NCBI RefSeq assembly: GCF_014805625.2
Contig: NW_023998476.1
Location: 454,132-518,131 of the forward strand
From: Glossina fuscipes
Lineage: Eukaryota; Arthropoda; Insecta; Diptera; Glossinidae
DNA length: 64,000 nt
Direction: 5' to 3'
The translations under genes were made by a program, and so were the position numbers. The notes beneath the pieces were generated by a model. That model was not told the origin of the DNA, did not search any database, and saw only the letters and a program-made list of their open reading frames with translations. Of the stretch, positions 45,016 through 58,450 are shown in pieces (position 1 is the first letter of the stretch; each line of letters starts with the position of its first letter).

Positions 45016-47006
45016 CTAACGAAGGTTCTTAAATTCTAAATATTCACGTACATTGTTGGGACACATAATATTTTTTCCCAAAAATAAAACGGTGGACATA
45101 GGATGCAAGAAGTCGGCTGAGAAAGGCTTCGCTTTCCAGCCAAAAAAACCGTTCGCTTTTACCTCATTGCCGCTAATTTCGAAGGGTAATAAATTAACAC
45201 CAATTTGATTAATTTTGGAGAATTGAACTCGAAAATAGTAGCCATCAGTAGCTTTGATCCAATAGAAACCTAGAAAAAGAGTTTAAAGAAAATGCAAAAA
45301 TTTAACAACTTAATGGCAAAATAGATATCAACTCAAATGTTCTTATTTGAAACGTCATATTGGACTAATATTTAATAGTACATCACCTTCATTATCGACA
45401 AAAGGTTTGTTTTGTGATTTTTTCATTGCATTCGAACGCTCCAAATCGGCAACATTGAAACTGACATCAATATCATAAGCATCCGGAGATAATTGACTCG
45501 TTTCAATGGCGGTTCTTAAGGCCATGTTATCGAGCCAATAGCGAATGCCAACATTTTCAAATTCTTCAAGAATATGATTAAAAGTGCTCTTCAATTTATC
45601 CAAACAACATGGTGGGGTGTGTTTACCTAAGAAAATGTAGAATGCACGTTGGTTGTAGACGGTACCGACACACGATTTCGTTGTTCTCTCACAACCAATT
45701 AAATCGATTTCAGTTACTAAAGGCATAGAGAAATTGGCCGAAGAGAATTGTGAATCGAGAATGATATTGCGCTGGGGACTGCTTGCGTCCTTCGACTCCG
45801 TTTTCAGGTTAACTCTATGAGAACGACGAATAATCCGTTTAATTTGTAGCTTTTTGTACATGTCACGGAACTGGCGCCTACGCATATCTAGGCGGCGTTG
45901 TTTCGTATGGTAGGCAACAAAAAGACGTCGGCCGTCTTGAAATGCTTGCGGAAATACAAATTTCTGCAAAGATATATAATACACGTAGCATATAACACAA
46001 GTAACATATATTTGAAAATGAAAAATTTTTTATCTCTTATAGAATTATTTATTTACCGTTATATTATTCAATTTCGCTTGTATATAAAACATTTCTGGAA
46101 AAGGTGATGAGATAGGGTCAGGCATTTCTTTCAGGACGCCCACATCGACCAGGATAGCATGTTTCTGTAAATACTTTTTGTAATAGAAAAACAATGTATT
46201 AAGTGTGCAATGTATTAAGTGTGCCATAGACTATTCCTTACCAGATCGCATTTGTCACTGCTACTGTTAACGGCCTCATAATGTATGGTCCAATTTGGTA
46301 AATCCAAAGTAATTTGCAGGCAACCAGCAAATGATTTGAGATTCCCGGAAAACGGTACAATTATCATTCTTCGTACAATGTCGTCCGGCAAAGCATTAAG
46401 TTTAGTTTTACTTCCACGTGAATCCTTTTCCCAAATATTCGTATTGATCTCACGGAGAATTTTTTGCAATATATTTCTACTATTCAAACGCACGCTATCA
46501 GGCATAAATAGAACATATTTCGTGTGAATAAGTGATAATGGATTCAATTCCTGAACTGGTTTCTTTATATCAAATCCCAAATTTACAAAGCGCACGTTAA
46601 ACTCTTCCATTTTGGATGCGGTTGCATTACGTTCATAAATTATTGGCGGATAGGGTATATTGTCCTGGAATACAACTATCGGCATATTGGGTAAGACATC
46701 AAGAATACTATCAATCGATTCCTTAATATCATTCTCAAAAGTGTAAAAATTTCGAAAAGCAATTGTAATCGATTTACGTATATGTTTAAAACTATTGCGA
46801 GTTTTATCTTTTAAAGAAGATTTCACGTTTTCCATATCGGAGGGAGAGTTCACAAAATCACTCGTCTTTAGATTGGGCAAAGCCTCCAAAGTGGAGGCAA
46901 TGCTCTTCCATAGCGTTGATTTCCATGAGTAATAGAATAATATTAAATTAGCAACGACTATTAAAAGGACAATCAGTTTAGCGTGCCTTAAACGCATAAG
47001 TTTCAT
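45016..47006 (-). CDS. FKRP: Fukutin-related protein (FKRP) homologue, Golgi ribitol-phosphate transferase family
   Basis: Four exons on the minus strand, 47006-46242, 46164-46057, 45963-45387 and 45269-45016, splice GT-AG in phase to give 567 aa (human FKRP 495). FKRP adds ribitol phosphate to dystroglycan O-mannosyl glycan in the Golgi. Residues about 9-27 (LIVLLIVVANLILFYYSW) form a type II signal anchor. The stem region contains VLPNMPIVVFQDNIPYPP (human QPVVVAADTLPYPPL). The zinc-site cysteines are kept: LIGCERTTKSCVGT and HTPPCCL (human WFGCNKETTRCFGT, WTPPCCL). The metal-binding DxD is AYDIDVSF. After the last junction DNEG-FYWIKATDGYYFRVQ parallels DERG-FVWEKAVEGDFFRVQ. The human GGSLLGAARHG nucleotide-loop motif reads DNMALRTAIET here. 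The start is the first ATG before the anchor. Confidence 0.92.
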
Positions 47007-49010
47007 ATCTTTATAACAACGTTTAATGTAAACAAGAGTTTTTACACTATCTATCTAATTCATAAATGTCGGCACCACGTCCCAATATGTCTAGTGTATG
47101 ATGGTTGCGACTTTTATTGCCCCCAGTATGGCCAAGTGTATGCGTTTAAAACTTTGTATTCCATTTTACACATTTTAATTACATTTATATATATATATAT
47201 AGATATATATGTATATATACATTTTTATTTAGTTAATAAACAACTCATTTAATTATTGTAAATTTTTCTAATAATATCATTGGTTTACAACAAACTTCTC
47301 TAACTCTTAAAACATTTATTTCCAATAAATTTGACAGCTAGGACGTAAGCTTTCTTTTCCTCTTTCGGTATTTCTCCTTTTTCATTTTTAAGCTTTCTCC
47401 AAAATATCATTACATTAACTTTGAAAGCTTTCTCTTTAACGCTGTTTGCTTAGGACCTAAAAATTAACAGAATTTTACATTTCACACAAAACTTATTTTT
47501 ATTAAAAGCTAGAAATTATTCTATTTTACATAAACCGTTTCGCTCTATTCTTTACAATTCACTTTGCAGCTGTCTGTAATCGAAAAAAAACTAATTTGCA
47601 TTCATCACCATTAACACAAATCGATGCACGATTTATATAGTCTTTACAAGAAAATATATAAAAAGTTTTACACTTTTTTCGTAATTGCGTACTTATGTCA
47701 ATTCTTGTTGAAACCTGTAAACAATAATAATCGGAACCATACCTAGTTGCGCGGCAACTCCATAAAGTTAATTAATCTATGTTAGGATTATGCCTGTTCT
47801 CTGCAGCCTTCATACTTTCGTTTACAGCGTCATATCCTCTTAAAGAAAGGCTGTCAAACTACATTCACTAAGCGGTCTCAAAAAACGAAACTTTTCCCAT
47901 TAAAATTTAGGATGTATTTTGTACCGCAACGTTAATTTCTTTTTAGTACGATAATCGGATATGTTACATAGATTATCAAAACTACAAAAAAAATATTCAT
48001 GATCAGCCTTAAAGCCTTTTGTGGGGTCCATAGTTACACAATGCACAACATCGCCATCTTTTAAAAGCAATTCTTGATGAGTGAACAGTATTATTGGATC
48101 ATTCAATATGAAAGTTGCAAACGGTGACAGACAGTCAGATTTGAGCGATTCGAATATCAATAGCTTTTCAATTCAGCTTTGATTCTAAGCAGCCACTTCT
48201 GATAGAAGGTTCATTTATAGCAAGCTAAGCCCGGTCAGCAAATGATTTCATAGAGCAGCCCGCAAAAAAGACATTTTTTATGCAATTTATGTTATGGTAC
48301 AATTGGTTGAAAAGCAAAAACTAAAGCTTTCCCTGATTGATGTTGAGGTTATGTCTGATCTCTGTGGCCATTCGAAAGTCATTAACATTATTGGCCCGTC
48401 TAGCGCAAAACAAAACAAAAGTTCAAAACGAAAACAAAAGCCTTTTGCAAATTGAGATTGTGGTTATATTTTATCTCTATAGTGTGTAAGTACCAATCGA
48501 AGCCTCCTGAAGGCTTAGTTTAAACGGTGTTAGTAATAACGGAAGTATCATAACTCCGTTGTTCCCCGCAAGAAAGTTTCGAGAGCGATTTTCGATGTAC
48601 GAAAATGTTTGGAACGAAGTTTTCTTTATTCAAAGCTTGGTGAGTTGACGACGCACTTTTGTATTTTCGAAGAAAGTAAGTGGGCACATCTTTTCTTCTC
48701 ACTTTTAATACATCATTAAACTCCGTTATTCCGCAGATCTCGATCAATATTTTTTTTGAATTTCATAAATTTCGCAAATGTTTGAAACAAACGCGGAACC
48801 AACGGCAACTCCTAAGCAACTCGGCATTTACGCACAAAATTAGTCCCTCAATATAAAATGGCGAGAATGTCAAATGCCCAAGCTTTCTTTAAATCACAGC
48901 TTTCTTTAAAGCATGGAACTTAGTTAGTTAAAAGCTTCAAAACATACTTAAAGAAAAAATCTACCATAATTGACACTTATGCACAAATTTGAATAATAAT
49001 TGTTTAAACC
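47007..49010. other. Intergenic gap between FKRP and the receptor guanylate cyclase
   Basis: About 2 kb, AT-rich, containing the 5' flank of FKRP and the 3' flank of the cyclase. It has TA-rich simple sequence at about 47189-47220. One protein-like open stretch at 47900-48170 is listed separately. Confidence 0.5.
47900..48170 (-). CDS. Unidentified protein-like fragment, possibly a stray exon
   Basis: The minus strand reads ESLKSDCLSPFATFILNDPI, then LLLKDGDVVHCVTMDPTKGF, then FFCSFDNLCNISDY, ending KKLTLRYKIHPKF and a stop at 47900. Amino-acid composition is balanced and four Cys occur in the fragment. An AG (TTGAAAAG) just upstream of about 48167 could serve as an acceptor. I do not recognise the family. 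It could be the last exon of a gene whose other exons were not found, or a captured fragment. Confidence 0.35.
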
Positions 49011-52000
49011 CTACTTTCCAATGGCTGGAAATAATATAGGGAACGGTATTTCGTCATTGTTATTTTTATGTGGCGTGGGTGGCCTAGGATCTGGCTCAGT
49101 ACATCCCGACAACCAATAAGTTACCACGGCACCTTTGCCTTTCAGTTCGACTTCGCCACGCAGCTCCATCTCAAAAGTACCAAATTTATCGAAAATAGTT
49201 TTAGTGGCCGATGAAACATGAATTTTTAAAGCTACACATATATAAATAGAGACAAAAACCATCAGTTCTTTTCACTTTAAAGTGATATAACTTACGTAAG
49301 CCGGCTGACTCCATGCGCGAAGCAGTATTGACCGTATCACCGAATAAACAATAATGTGGCATTTTTTGCCCAACAACACCAGCGCACACGGGACCTGAAT
49401 GAATACCAATACGTATCATTAGCTGGTAGTCGGGCTTATGCTTAATACTGAAACATTTTACAGCGTCCAAGATAGCCAATGCCATAAGACCAATTTCACG
49501 TGCATGATTATCACCATTTCCTTCGGGTAAACCCGACACCACCATATAAGCATCGCCAATTGTTTCCACCTATTATTTTATATAAATAATGGCATGTGAG
49601 AAGACTTAAGTTATTTCAGAGATTACCTTATAAACGTCATAAAAACCGATGATGCGATCAAAAGTACTATAGAGATCATTCAGAAAATCCACAACTTCCA
49701 TTGGTCCACTTTGCGCACACAGGGCCGTAAAACCTACTATATCACTAAAATAAATGGTAACACATTCGAATTGTTCTGGTTGCACCATTTCGCCGGCCAA
49801 CAGTTGGGTTGCAACCGGTCGTGGTAAAACCTGATAGAGTAACTCTTCTGTACGTTTCTTCTCAATACTTAATTGTTCGGTCTTCTCCTCAACCAAACTC
49901 TCCAAATTGTTCGCATATTGTTCCATACGTCGCAGCAAATCATCCATAAGATTTTCACAAAAACCCCTTCAACAAGAGTTACAGGGCAATAGATTGACTA
50001 AATATTTAAGCAAATTGAAGGTGAAAGAACTTACTTCATAATCAATCGAACGGTTGAACGTATAGTGGCAAATGCAGGTCGATCGTCTGGATTGTCAGCC
50101 CAGCATTTTTCCATAAGATCCAAAACATCGGGAGGGCAATCCCTTTGACCTATAAAAGGTCGAAAAGGAGTGCTTTCGTGCGATTCCACGCGATTCAAAA
50201 TAGTCTGAATGTCCATGAATTGTCGAGCCGTCTCATAGGGACCACCACGCATCACAATTTCTTCGAGAATTATAGCAAAAGAATATACGTCCCCTTTCTG
50301 TGTAGCTGGATTTCCAGGAAAAACTGTTACAGGCAACAACTCTGGCGCGATCCACAGAAATTCTATAAAAGAAATACACCATTTCATCAGAACGGTTACA
50401 ATGGACTACAACTTCGCACTCTTGTACTTACTATTAAAGTAATTTTGATCTTTTACAAACTCGGATGGTGTAGTAAGTGTACGCAAACCGAAATCAGATA
50501 TTTTCAAAACGAAACGTCCATCAATTAAACAATTGCAAGAACGAAGTTTTCCATGTACCTGAACATCGCTGTTATGCAAATAAGCCATGCCTTTAACTAT
50601 GTCATGGATAAGAGACATGCGAAAATTCCAGTCAAGTTGGATAGCTTCGTTCTCAAGCACATCTTTTAGGCTGCCTTTCGGACAATATTCCGTTAGTATG
50701 AGTACAGTGGGCCTCGGCAAATCAATACATGCACCCACAAAACGTACTGTATTTTCATGACTAACGTCACGGGCCTGCTTGATTTCCCATAATAATGTAG
50801 AAGTTATGTCAACTTTTTTTTTATGTATTTTTTTGATGGCAACGCGCTCTCCTCGAAAGATACCAATGGTAGTGAAAACTTGCGTTAACGGCAATGACGT
50901 GCAACTAGTTATGGAAGCTCGACCCGAATGTATCCCGTATTGCTGGAGGGAGAAATTTTCTGCATTTAATTTTTGCAAACCCACTTTACTGCCATAAAGG
51001 CGACCAACTTCCAAAAGAACATCATCCGGTCGTACTCTCCACGACATGTTGTTCAATTCATTATTGAGCTTCATTTGTCTAATAAGCAAATGAAGGTATT
51101 AAGTAAAAAAAAAATTTAGAACTCAAATAAATTAAATCGAATGCTTACTTGCACATCAGATAGACTACCAGAAATGTGAAACCCAAAAATATCGCTAAGG
51201 CAAACATAGCATACATTACGATTAATTCTAAACGAAATGAAACTAACTTTAAGAAAAATGGGAATCATCAAAAACGACCAACCATTGCCATGGCACTCGG
51301 GCGAATTTCCTAAAAAACCACATCTAGGTATATCCGGAGGCGGTTCCTCTCGACCGCCAGGCCAATGTATCTTTTTACCGTGCACTTCTGAGTAATTGCT
51401 TAAATTTAAAATATACAAATGAGAAAGTTCTAATTGTATCCCGGGCAACCCACCACCTCAAGAAAATTTTAAAAAAATTGCAATTCGTTTCTTAATTCAA
51501 GGCAAGTCACTTAGCATCTCATTATGTTAACAAACATAAATATATCGTTATTTGCTAGCTATAGAGTGAAAAAGGGATAGATAAGACCAATACATCACGG
51601 CAACAACTCATTCTGATCACGACAATCGTCTACAGATCTCTAGAATTTCGATGGCAAATCCCGTTTAGGCGGTGGGTGTTGGAAGATGAAAGCGAAACGC
51701 TTACCGGTGTAAGCCATAGTAATGAGCAACAACTGCAAATTTCCCATTTATTGGATCCAAATCGAGAATAGAATAGTCTGCATCACGATCACCATTGTCA
51801 TCGATACGAACGTGGCCAGTTATGCCATGAAAATCTCGATTCCACATTCGTCTTGTTATCGCCATGCCGTCACGTATATCTTCACCTTCGCTCAGAGTCT
51901 CATTCAAAGCCATACCAAGCAAATAGACGCCATCGTAGAAGGCGCCAATAAAGAAGTTTACCTAAACTCTTAAATGAATTCCGTTCATACTATTCATAAT

Positions 52001-55000
52001 TTGCGTCGTGCTTACCTCCTCGCCATCGCTGAAGGTATAATTATAATTATGCAACGCCATGTCACGTACATTTTCAGCAAAGCCTTGATATTTAGGGCTG
52101 GAGGGTTGCAATAGTGAAACTCTTAATAAAGCCTCATAAGCCTTGCGAGCCCTTCCATCGTCATCATCACCCATTTCCCAATCATGATCGCCCCAATAGG
52201 TGCTCTATTTATAAATTATTCCAATCATTAAATTTTATACTTACATGCTAACTAACTAACTGTATGCAGACATGTTTTCAATGTTGAAAAGATCAATTAA
52301 CCTGAAATATTTCAACATCGAGGAAAACCCAATCGCCATTCGTCATTCCCAAGGAGTAGGCGGCCAACATAAATTTACGGACCAAAGTACCGCGAACCGA
52401 AAGTATAACAACTAAAAATATCTATCACTTAAATCAATATATACACTTAATTATATACATATATATGTATAAAATCATAACATATATATATATAATCAAT
52501 ACTCAACTCAAAAAATATATACCTCGAGCATACATGCTGGCGTCACGTAAATAAATCTCATATGGTTCCTGTTCATTACCATTCAACTCACGAACGAAGC
52601 TCAACAGACCCTCTTGCCTTAAACCGTACTCCAAATTTTTGCCAACTGTTAGCGAAAAAAGATCAGAACGATCGACCAGCAAGGCTACATGCTTCCAATT
52701 GAATTGGCGAAAGACGCTAGCGAATACTAACTTCAAACGACACTGACAGTATGACATGCGTGTTAAAGTTGGATATTTCGTCTTATCTTTGAACATGCCC
52801 TGCAAGAGACGGAAAATTTGAATAAAAAATTCAAGAAATTGTTAAAGTGTTTTCATGCTCATAGCCGGCAGATCTGGATAGAAACTTTCGAATCTATATG
52901 AAAAAATTTGTTCTTTTTAATACTTCTCGACAAAAATCGCTGTATATTCGCGTGCAAAATTTGGATAAGAAAACACCATTTCTCGAATTCCTTCGCAAAT
53001 AAACGTTCTTTAAAAAGGAAACTTTTTTATACCAACAAAGTCTATTCGTTAAAGATTGATCCAGATTAGTAGTTTGACATATCATTTTATTGTGCTAAAT
53101 TAGGGTCGCATAGTGCTATTTTTCTGATCGCTCTCAACTTAAGGATGAAAAGTGGATCTTTCAACAAAGTGTAATATTTTATGATGTAAATATATGAAGT
53201 ATTGTGTTCGGTGGAACATTGTACGTCAAATAATGATCGACTTTGTCCATGACCATGACGTTTTTACTCGTTGCAATCCACACAAATTGTGGCACAGAGT
53301 ATGTTAAGTTTTTATTTTTTTTAATACGACCAATCACTTAGGGGATGCTCCCTGTTCGTGTTACATGGTGAGTGTCGCCAAGAAAGGAGAAAGCAGAAAG
53401 AAGTAGGGAAGTAGTAGCCGTACTCTAGCGGGTGTTTGTCCAATCGGTAATTCTTACGCCCCCACCGGCTGTCCCCAAACCATACTTACTACCGCACTTT
53501 GCCTTTGAACCCACGAACACTGAGTTGGTAGTCAGTAGGTAGATAAGTAGTCTTGGCTATTGTGTTACTCAGGAACTTATGTAACACCTAAGGTAGTTCA
53601 ATCAATTATTCTACCGATGGATGCAGAATCATTTTTGGAATCGATTTAAGCTTGTCACACGTCCTGATCTGCGCCCGTATATTCTCACTTTCAAATTACA
53701 GACCGTAGCGTTTAGGACACTTGGGCGAAAATTAGAGCACTCACATTTTCGACCTATTATTATTATTACTAATTAAGTCGGCAATCCGTATCGCCCGTGC
53801 CTCTAAAAATGTCCGGTTTCAGGATTCTTATTATTGATTCATCTTGTCTGATTGCGCAGACTGCCTCATATTCACGTAGAATGTGGTGAGAGGTTTCACT
53901 CGTCCCTTAGCAGAATATGTGCGGAGATTGTATCGCAAATTTTCCAATTACCTTGCGTCCACATTGAGTTCAAAAACTATCCCGTCCGAATTCGCCGGGA
54001 TTTTTTTTGTTTTGACCTAACAACAAAGGATGCTGGAAATGGATGGAATGGGACCATTTTTATGATACAATTTTGAAAAAGTTAATATTCAACAAAATTT
54101 CTAATTTTTACTGTTTCTTAATAAAAATGGGCGGATGGAAGTTAATATATTGTCGTACTAGATGAAGACGGAACATTTGGATTGAACAGGGCAATTTTCA
54201 AACCTCTTCCCTTACCAAAGTTCTTACAAAAGGCGAGTTCTAACTTATGTTACTTTATAATGAAAGTTGGTTAGCGGTGGGGGTTTGACATGTAGATGTT
54301 CTACGCTGAATTTACACTATATAAGCCTATTTCTTGGATATCTTCCCTTATAAGGGATCACAATAAAAATATGGCCTGATCTAGGTCTTAGTATTTTATA
54401 ACAAAAACTGTTGATGAATTTCTCAACAGAAATATCAACTTTACTGATTAGGAACAGGAGGGTTCCTGGTTTAGAGCGTTAATCTTGCCCTGTAAGAGTT
54501 GCTACGAAAAGTATGTTTTTACCTGGAAAATAGATGTAATTTTTAATATTGTCGGCACTAAACTAAAAACTAAAGCTTCTGTAACCTGTAAACTAGTAGT
54601 CGGAATGTCGCGAAGTCTTGACACATTTGAAGGTTGATACTATGTAAAAATTGCATGAATTCGACGATATATGTATTTACGCTACGAATTTATTGGTTGA
54701 CATATTATTTTAATGAGTCGAGAGCGCACCCTTTAGAAAGGCGCTAAAAACCAGCGCTGAGACCGCAAATTCAAAATGATTGAGCAGCACAATACTATTG
54801 AAATCCAAACGTATGTAGTCTTCTTGCCCTCCTGGAACATTAACTTACATTTTCCCGTATACTTACTGTGCTCTCATTTTTCCATTTATGAATGCGTCCC
54901 AAAATGCCCGACGTTACTGTTAATTCACCCTCTGAAGGTGGCTATGTTTATAAGAAGAGAAAAAAAGAGAAGAAAAAGATGTCAGCATCGTCTACGTACT

Positions 55001-57221
55001 ATAATAGGTTAAATTTATGTAAAGGAACAAATCAAACTGTACTTAATTTATATCTAATTTATATAAACGTTTAATTACAGTCTAAATTCAAAAGCAAATT
55101 GCTTCAAAGCAATTTAACTAAGTTCTAAGGTCATCTTGTTATTGTTGTTATTATTATCCATACATAACTATATACATACACACAAGCACGCAAATTCATC
55201 TTCCATTCACGTGCTACCAATACAAATAAATTGTCAATGACCACGCAAACAAAACCGACGCGTACCTCGCCACGTTTCACTTTGTTTCGTTTTCGCCCTC
55301 TTCCGAGCTTATGTATGTAATGCAAGGGAAAGGATTTTTTTTTAATTTCATGTATAATTGTTATTCGGATGATAACAATTGCTTATAAATAGGGATAAAC
55401 AAAAGCACTGTACATCCCTCGTACGTAGACAAGTATATAAATATACAGAGTAAAGGATTCTATACATACTTGATCTCCCATGCCGGTAATGATCGGTGAA
55501 TTCCAATAGGCTGCCAATCGAGCAACAGGTTCCAAAGCGAACGCACATGCCGGTCCAATAAAAGCAATTACGTCATCCTTGAAATGCATATCTGCCGCTA
55601 AACCCGGAGCCTTGGCACCCGAACACGATGGATAACTATAGAAATTCAAATGAATTCAACAAGTAACTGTATGATAAACAAGCGTATATGTATGTGCATA
55701 TATATGGGTTTGTTTATATGTATGCAGATATGTATGTGTATGCAAGACTTACAACGACGCACAGAAATCATTCACATAGCAAATGTGCCTGTACCTGTAT
55801 GTATATGTATGTATAACCGTACATGTGAGTGTCACGGGTAGAAACACTGCTATAGATACAACTAGTCATTTTAACATTAAGCGATCATAAAGTACGAACA
55901 ATTAACTCCGTTATTTGAAAAGAAAAATCAACGAAATGAATTAAATTAAAACAAGTAAGAAAATTACGTTGGGTCGTGACCGAATCTTGCATGCCTATCA
56001 CCAACACCGTCATCCTAAAATAGACTAGAAAAGCAAAAGAACCAAATTTTCATGCTCATGCATTGTATGGAATGCGCGTCTATTTTCAGAATTAAAGTAT
56101 TTGCCGTATAAGCGTGTGGGTGTTGTAGTGTCACTTTTAAATTCTTTCGCAAGTTTATAAGCGATAAAACCATTTTTGGTAACGGGAGAAGGTTTACTAT
56201 GCACACAAGACAGTTCGCGGATAGGCAGATGGACCCACGAACACACGGCCATTCCAAGTCTGAAACAAGGGCAAGGGTTTGTATACATTGTGGCGTTTTT
56301 GAATCTTGTTTCTGAGCCTTATGAAGATATTAAAAAAAAACGTAATTTTGATACACTATATTATTCGGTAGGCATTTTTGTGCAGGTACTACAGCATTAC
56401 GCGTAGAATACGCATTCAAATTTTTGTACATTTGTCTGCTGTAGTTTATGTGTAATGAGCAAAAACCTGATATTTTATTTCTGGTCTTTGATATTTCCTT
56501 CTGGGATTTGCAAACGTTTTGGCGAAATGAATATGCCTCTCATCCTGCGATGATCGGTGTAAAAAGGAAAACAGGACGGCAAGAAGGTTTCTTTTCTTTG
56601 TCTTGATTAGAACGAAGAATACATATAAACTTGCTTTTGCGTAACATTGTTTTCATTGCGTCTTGCGAAATTTTCAATTTTTCATTTTGGATATTTTTTC
56701 TCTTTTTCGTGATTAGGAAATTTCACCTGGCTTGCACTTTACGCAGTGTTATATTGTGAGGCCGCAAGAACTCATCATTGATAACGTCTAAGGCTAGATC
56801 CACTGCTGGGCCACAACGTTCCAAATCGAACGGTGAATCTATAAACGAAACTTTAGTAACTTAACAAGCATAAAATTTGAACTATGAACTCGATTCGCTT
56901 ACCTAAATGTGAAGCCATTAAAACGCCAACATTATATACACGATTGCCAATTTCGTCGTATTCAATGGTCTCTCGTTTTCTGCGAGGGCTTATGACCTCG
57001 TCATCGTTACTATTGATAATAATGAAATTTTCACCAGTTGCTAAAGTCTGCAAATCGTACAGCGAATTATCAATAATCAGATGTTCGGAACTATCTTTGG
57101 GCACGTCTTCAGCCCAATAGCTTTCATCAAAATGTATACGTTTCGGCTTGTGACCGATGGCGAAAATATCTACGGCTACCAGCAAACAATAACCGATATT
57201 TAACAATAAATTGATCTGCAT
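49011..57221 (-). CDS. Membrane receptor guanylate cyclase, natriuretic-peptide-receptor type
   Basis: Fourteen minus-strand exons: 57221-56903, 56838-56727, 55635-55470, 52799-52523, 52411-52302, 52204-52016, 51961-51705, 51398-51283, 51227-51149, 51078-50432, 50362-50035, 49966-49627, 49569-49296 and 49231-49011. All phases close to 1144 aa (human NPR1 1061). It converts GTP to cGMP. Order: signal peptide (about 1-23); ligand-binding domain with [13 protein letters not shown] and [20 protein letters not shown]; juxtamembrane [18 protein letters not shown], as in NPRs; membrane helix about 517-541 ([20 protein letters not shown]); kinase homology domain with VAIKK and SDFGL but HGKLRSCNC replacing HRD; coiled-coil linker [19 protein letters not shown]; cyclase with [11 protein letters not shown] and GDAYMV (metal Asp) and VETIGD plus HYCLFGD (Glu and Cys choosing guanine). 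The ligand is unknown. Confidence 0.94.
52800..55469 (-). other. Largest intron of the receptor cyclase gene
   Basis: A 2.67-kb intron separating the exon ending GMGDQ from the one starting GMFKDKTK. It contains a SINE (53440-53570) and AT-rich unique DNA. Frames such as 53852-54076 and 54776-55074 show no domain. Confidence 0.65.
53440..53570 (-). mobile_element. tRNA-derived SINE, copy D, inside the cyclase intron
   Basis: On the minus strand it reads ATAGCCAAGACTACTTATCT, then TACCAACTCAGTGTTCGTGG, GTTCAAAGGC and TGCGGTAGTAAG. B box and TGCGGTAG are conserved with the other copies; the A box is diverged. It is oriented with the host gene. Confidence 0.6.
56020..56520. repeat. Family R repeats in intron 2 of the cyclase gene
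   Basis: The segment contains TAAAACCATTTTTGGTAACG, ATGCACACAAGACAGTTCGC, GTGGCGTTTTTGAATCTTG, GAAGATATTAAAAAAAAACG and CAAATTTTTGTACATTTGTC. These parallel parts of the copies at 17170-17500 and 32930-33120, partly in inverted order, so at least two insertions are superimposed. Confidence 0.45.
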
Positions 57222-58079
57222 TGTAAGTCACTTTGCTTCTAAATTATTATCAAATTTTGTATTATCTAATGACATCAGCACAGTTTATCTACATTTTAAT
57301 TGAAGTAAATTGAAGTAAATTGAAGTTATCTTCTGACTGTTCGTTCGGAATACCAAAATCGATACAGAATCACAACAAATACAAGAACAGTACACATTGT
57401 TTTCTTTTAAAGCATGTGTCCGATCCCAACGCCAGAATACACCTTTAAATAAGTACACCTTTATCTGCGAAATATATTAATAATAAACAGCTAAGTTAAG
57501 TAGAGAACAGCTCTCCATCACCGACCACTGAATACCGCACTACCCACCCTACTTCGCTTGATACAGTTAGTTATTCATGTATTTTCGTTATAATAAAACA
57601 AAATTTTACATTATTTTCATGTAAATAGGCCTACTTTTCATGAACGATCTCATAATCGAGGGTGTACATAGTGGAATTTAGAAAACAGAGCAGTGTGATG
57701 CAAATTTCCTGCAAAATACGTCAATTCAAGGGGTCGAAATGTAACAACCTCAATTTTATTATTTTCCAGTTATTCTTGTTATAAAAGATCACAAATTCGT
57801 CGCCATACAATGGATAATTTTTCACATAGAACCAGTGTATATAGTGGAATCTAGAAAATAGAGCGATGTGATCCAAATTTCGTACAGTTAATTTTTAGGT
57901 CAAATTACTGTTATTATTATACTTCGTCGTAGAATATTGAATATTAGACTCTCTTGGCCTATAAGGGCTTATTTTTCATGACAATCCTTGCATTTGGCGG
58001 GATCTAAAAAATAGAACTATATGGCCCAGATTCGTTAATGTTAATTTTCATGTCAAATTACTATCATTGAGCAAATTTC

Positions 58080-58450
58080 ATCAAAATGTCTATTAGGAAA
58101 ATGTCTCAAGGTATAATTAAGCCGCCTATACGTCATAATGAAAAATTTCGAATTTCATTTATCGGACGATTGTTCATTAGTTTCGTAGAACGTTATATGA
58201 GCGATCGAAGAAATTATTCAGTGCGAATCATTTTCGAAAACATTCTTTCTTAAAACAAAACACATTAGTGCGCGATATTTCAACAAAATATCTCAAAAAT
58301 TGCAATTTGTAGGTTGAACACAAGAAAATTTGACTGAGAGAAAAACCGTCATAATAACGGGCGGAGAGATGAAGTCATTCTGTATGTTACATACATCCAC
58401 ACAAACGTAATGTAACTTGTACCACAAGTCGAGAAGGATATGAAAAGAAA
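58080..58450 (+). repeat. Family Q repeat
   Basis: Blocks are TTATCGGACGATTGTTCATT, GAACGTTATATGAGCGATCG, ATATCTCAAAAATTGCAATT, GTAGGTTGAACACAAGAAAA and GTACCACAAGTCGAGAAGGA. They are collinear with 40450-40790 and 59420-59745. Confidence 0.5.
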
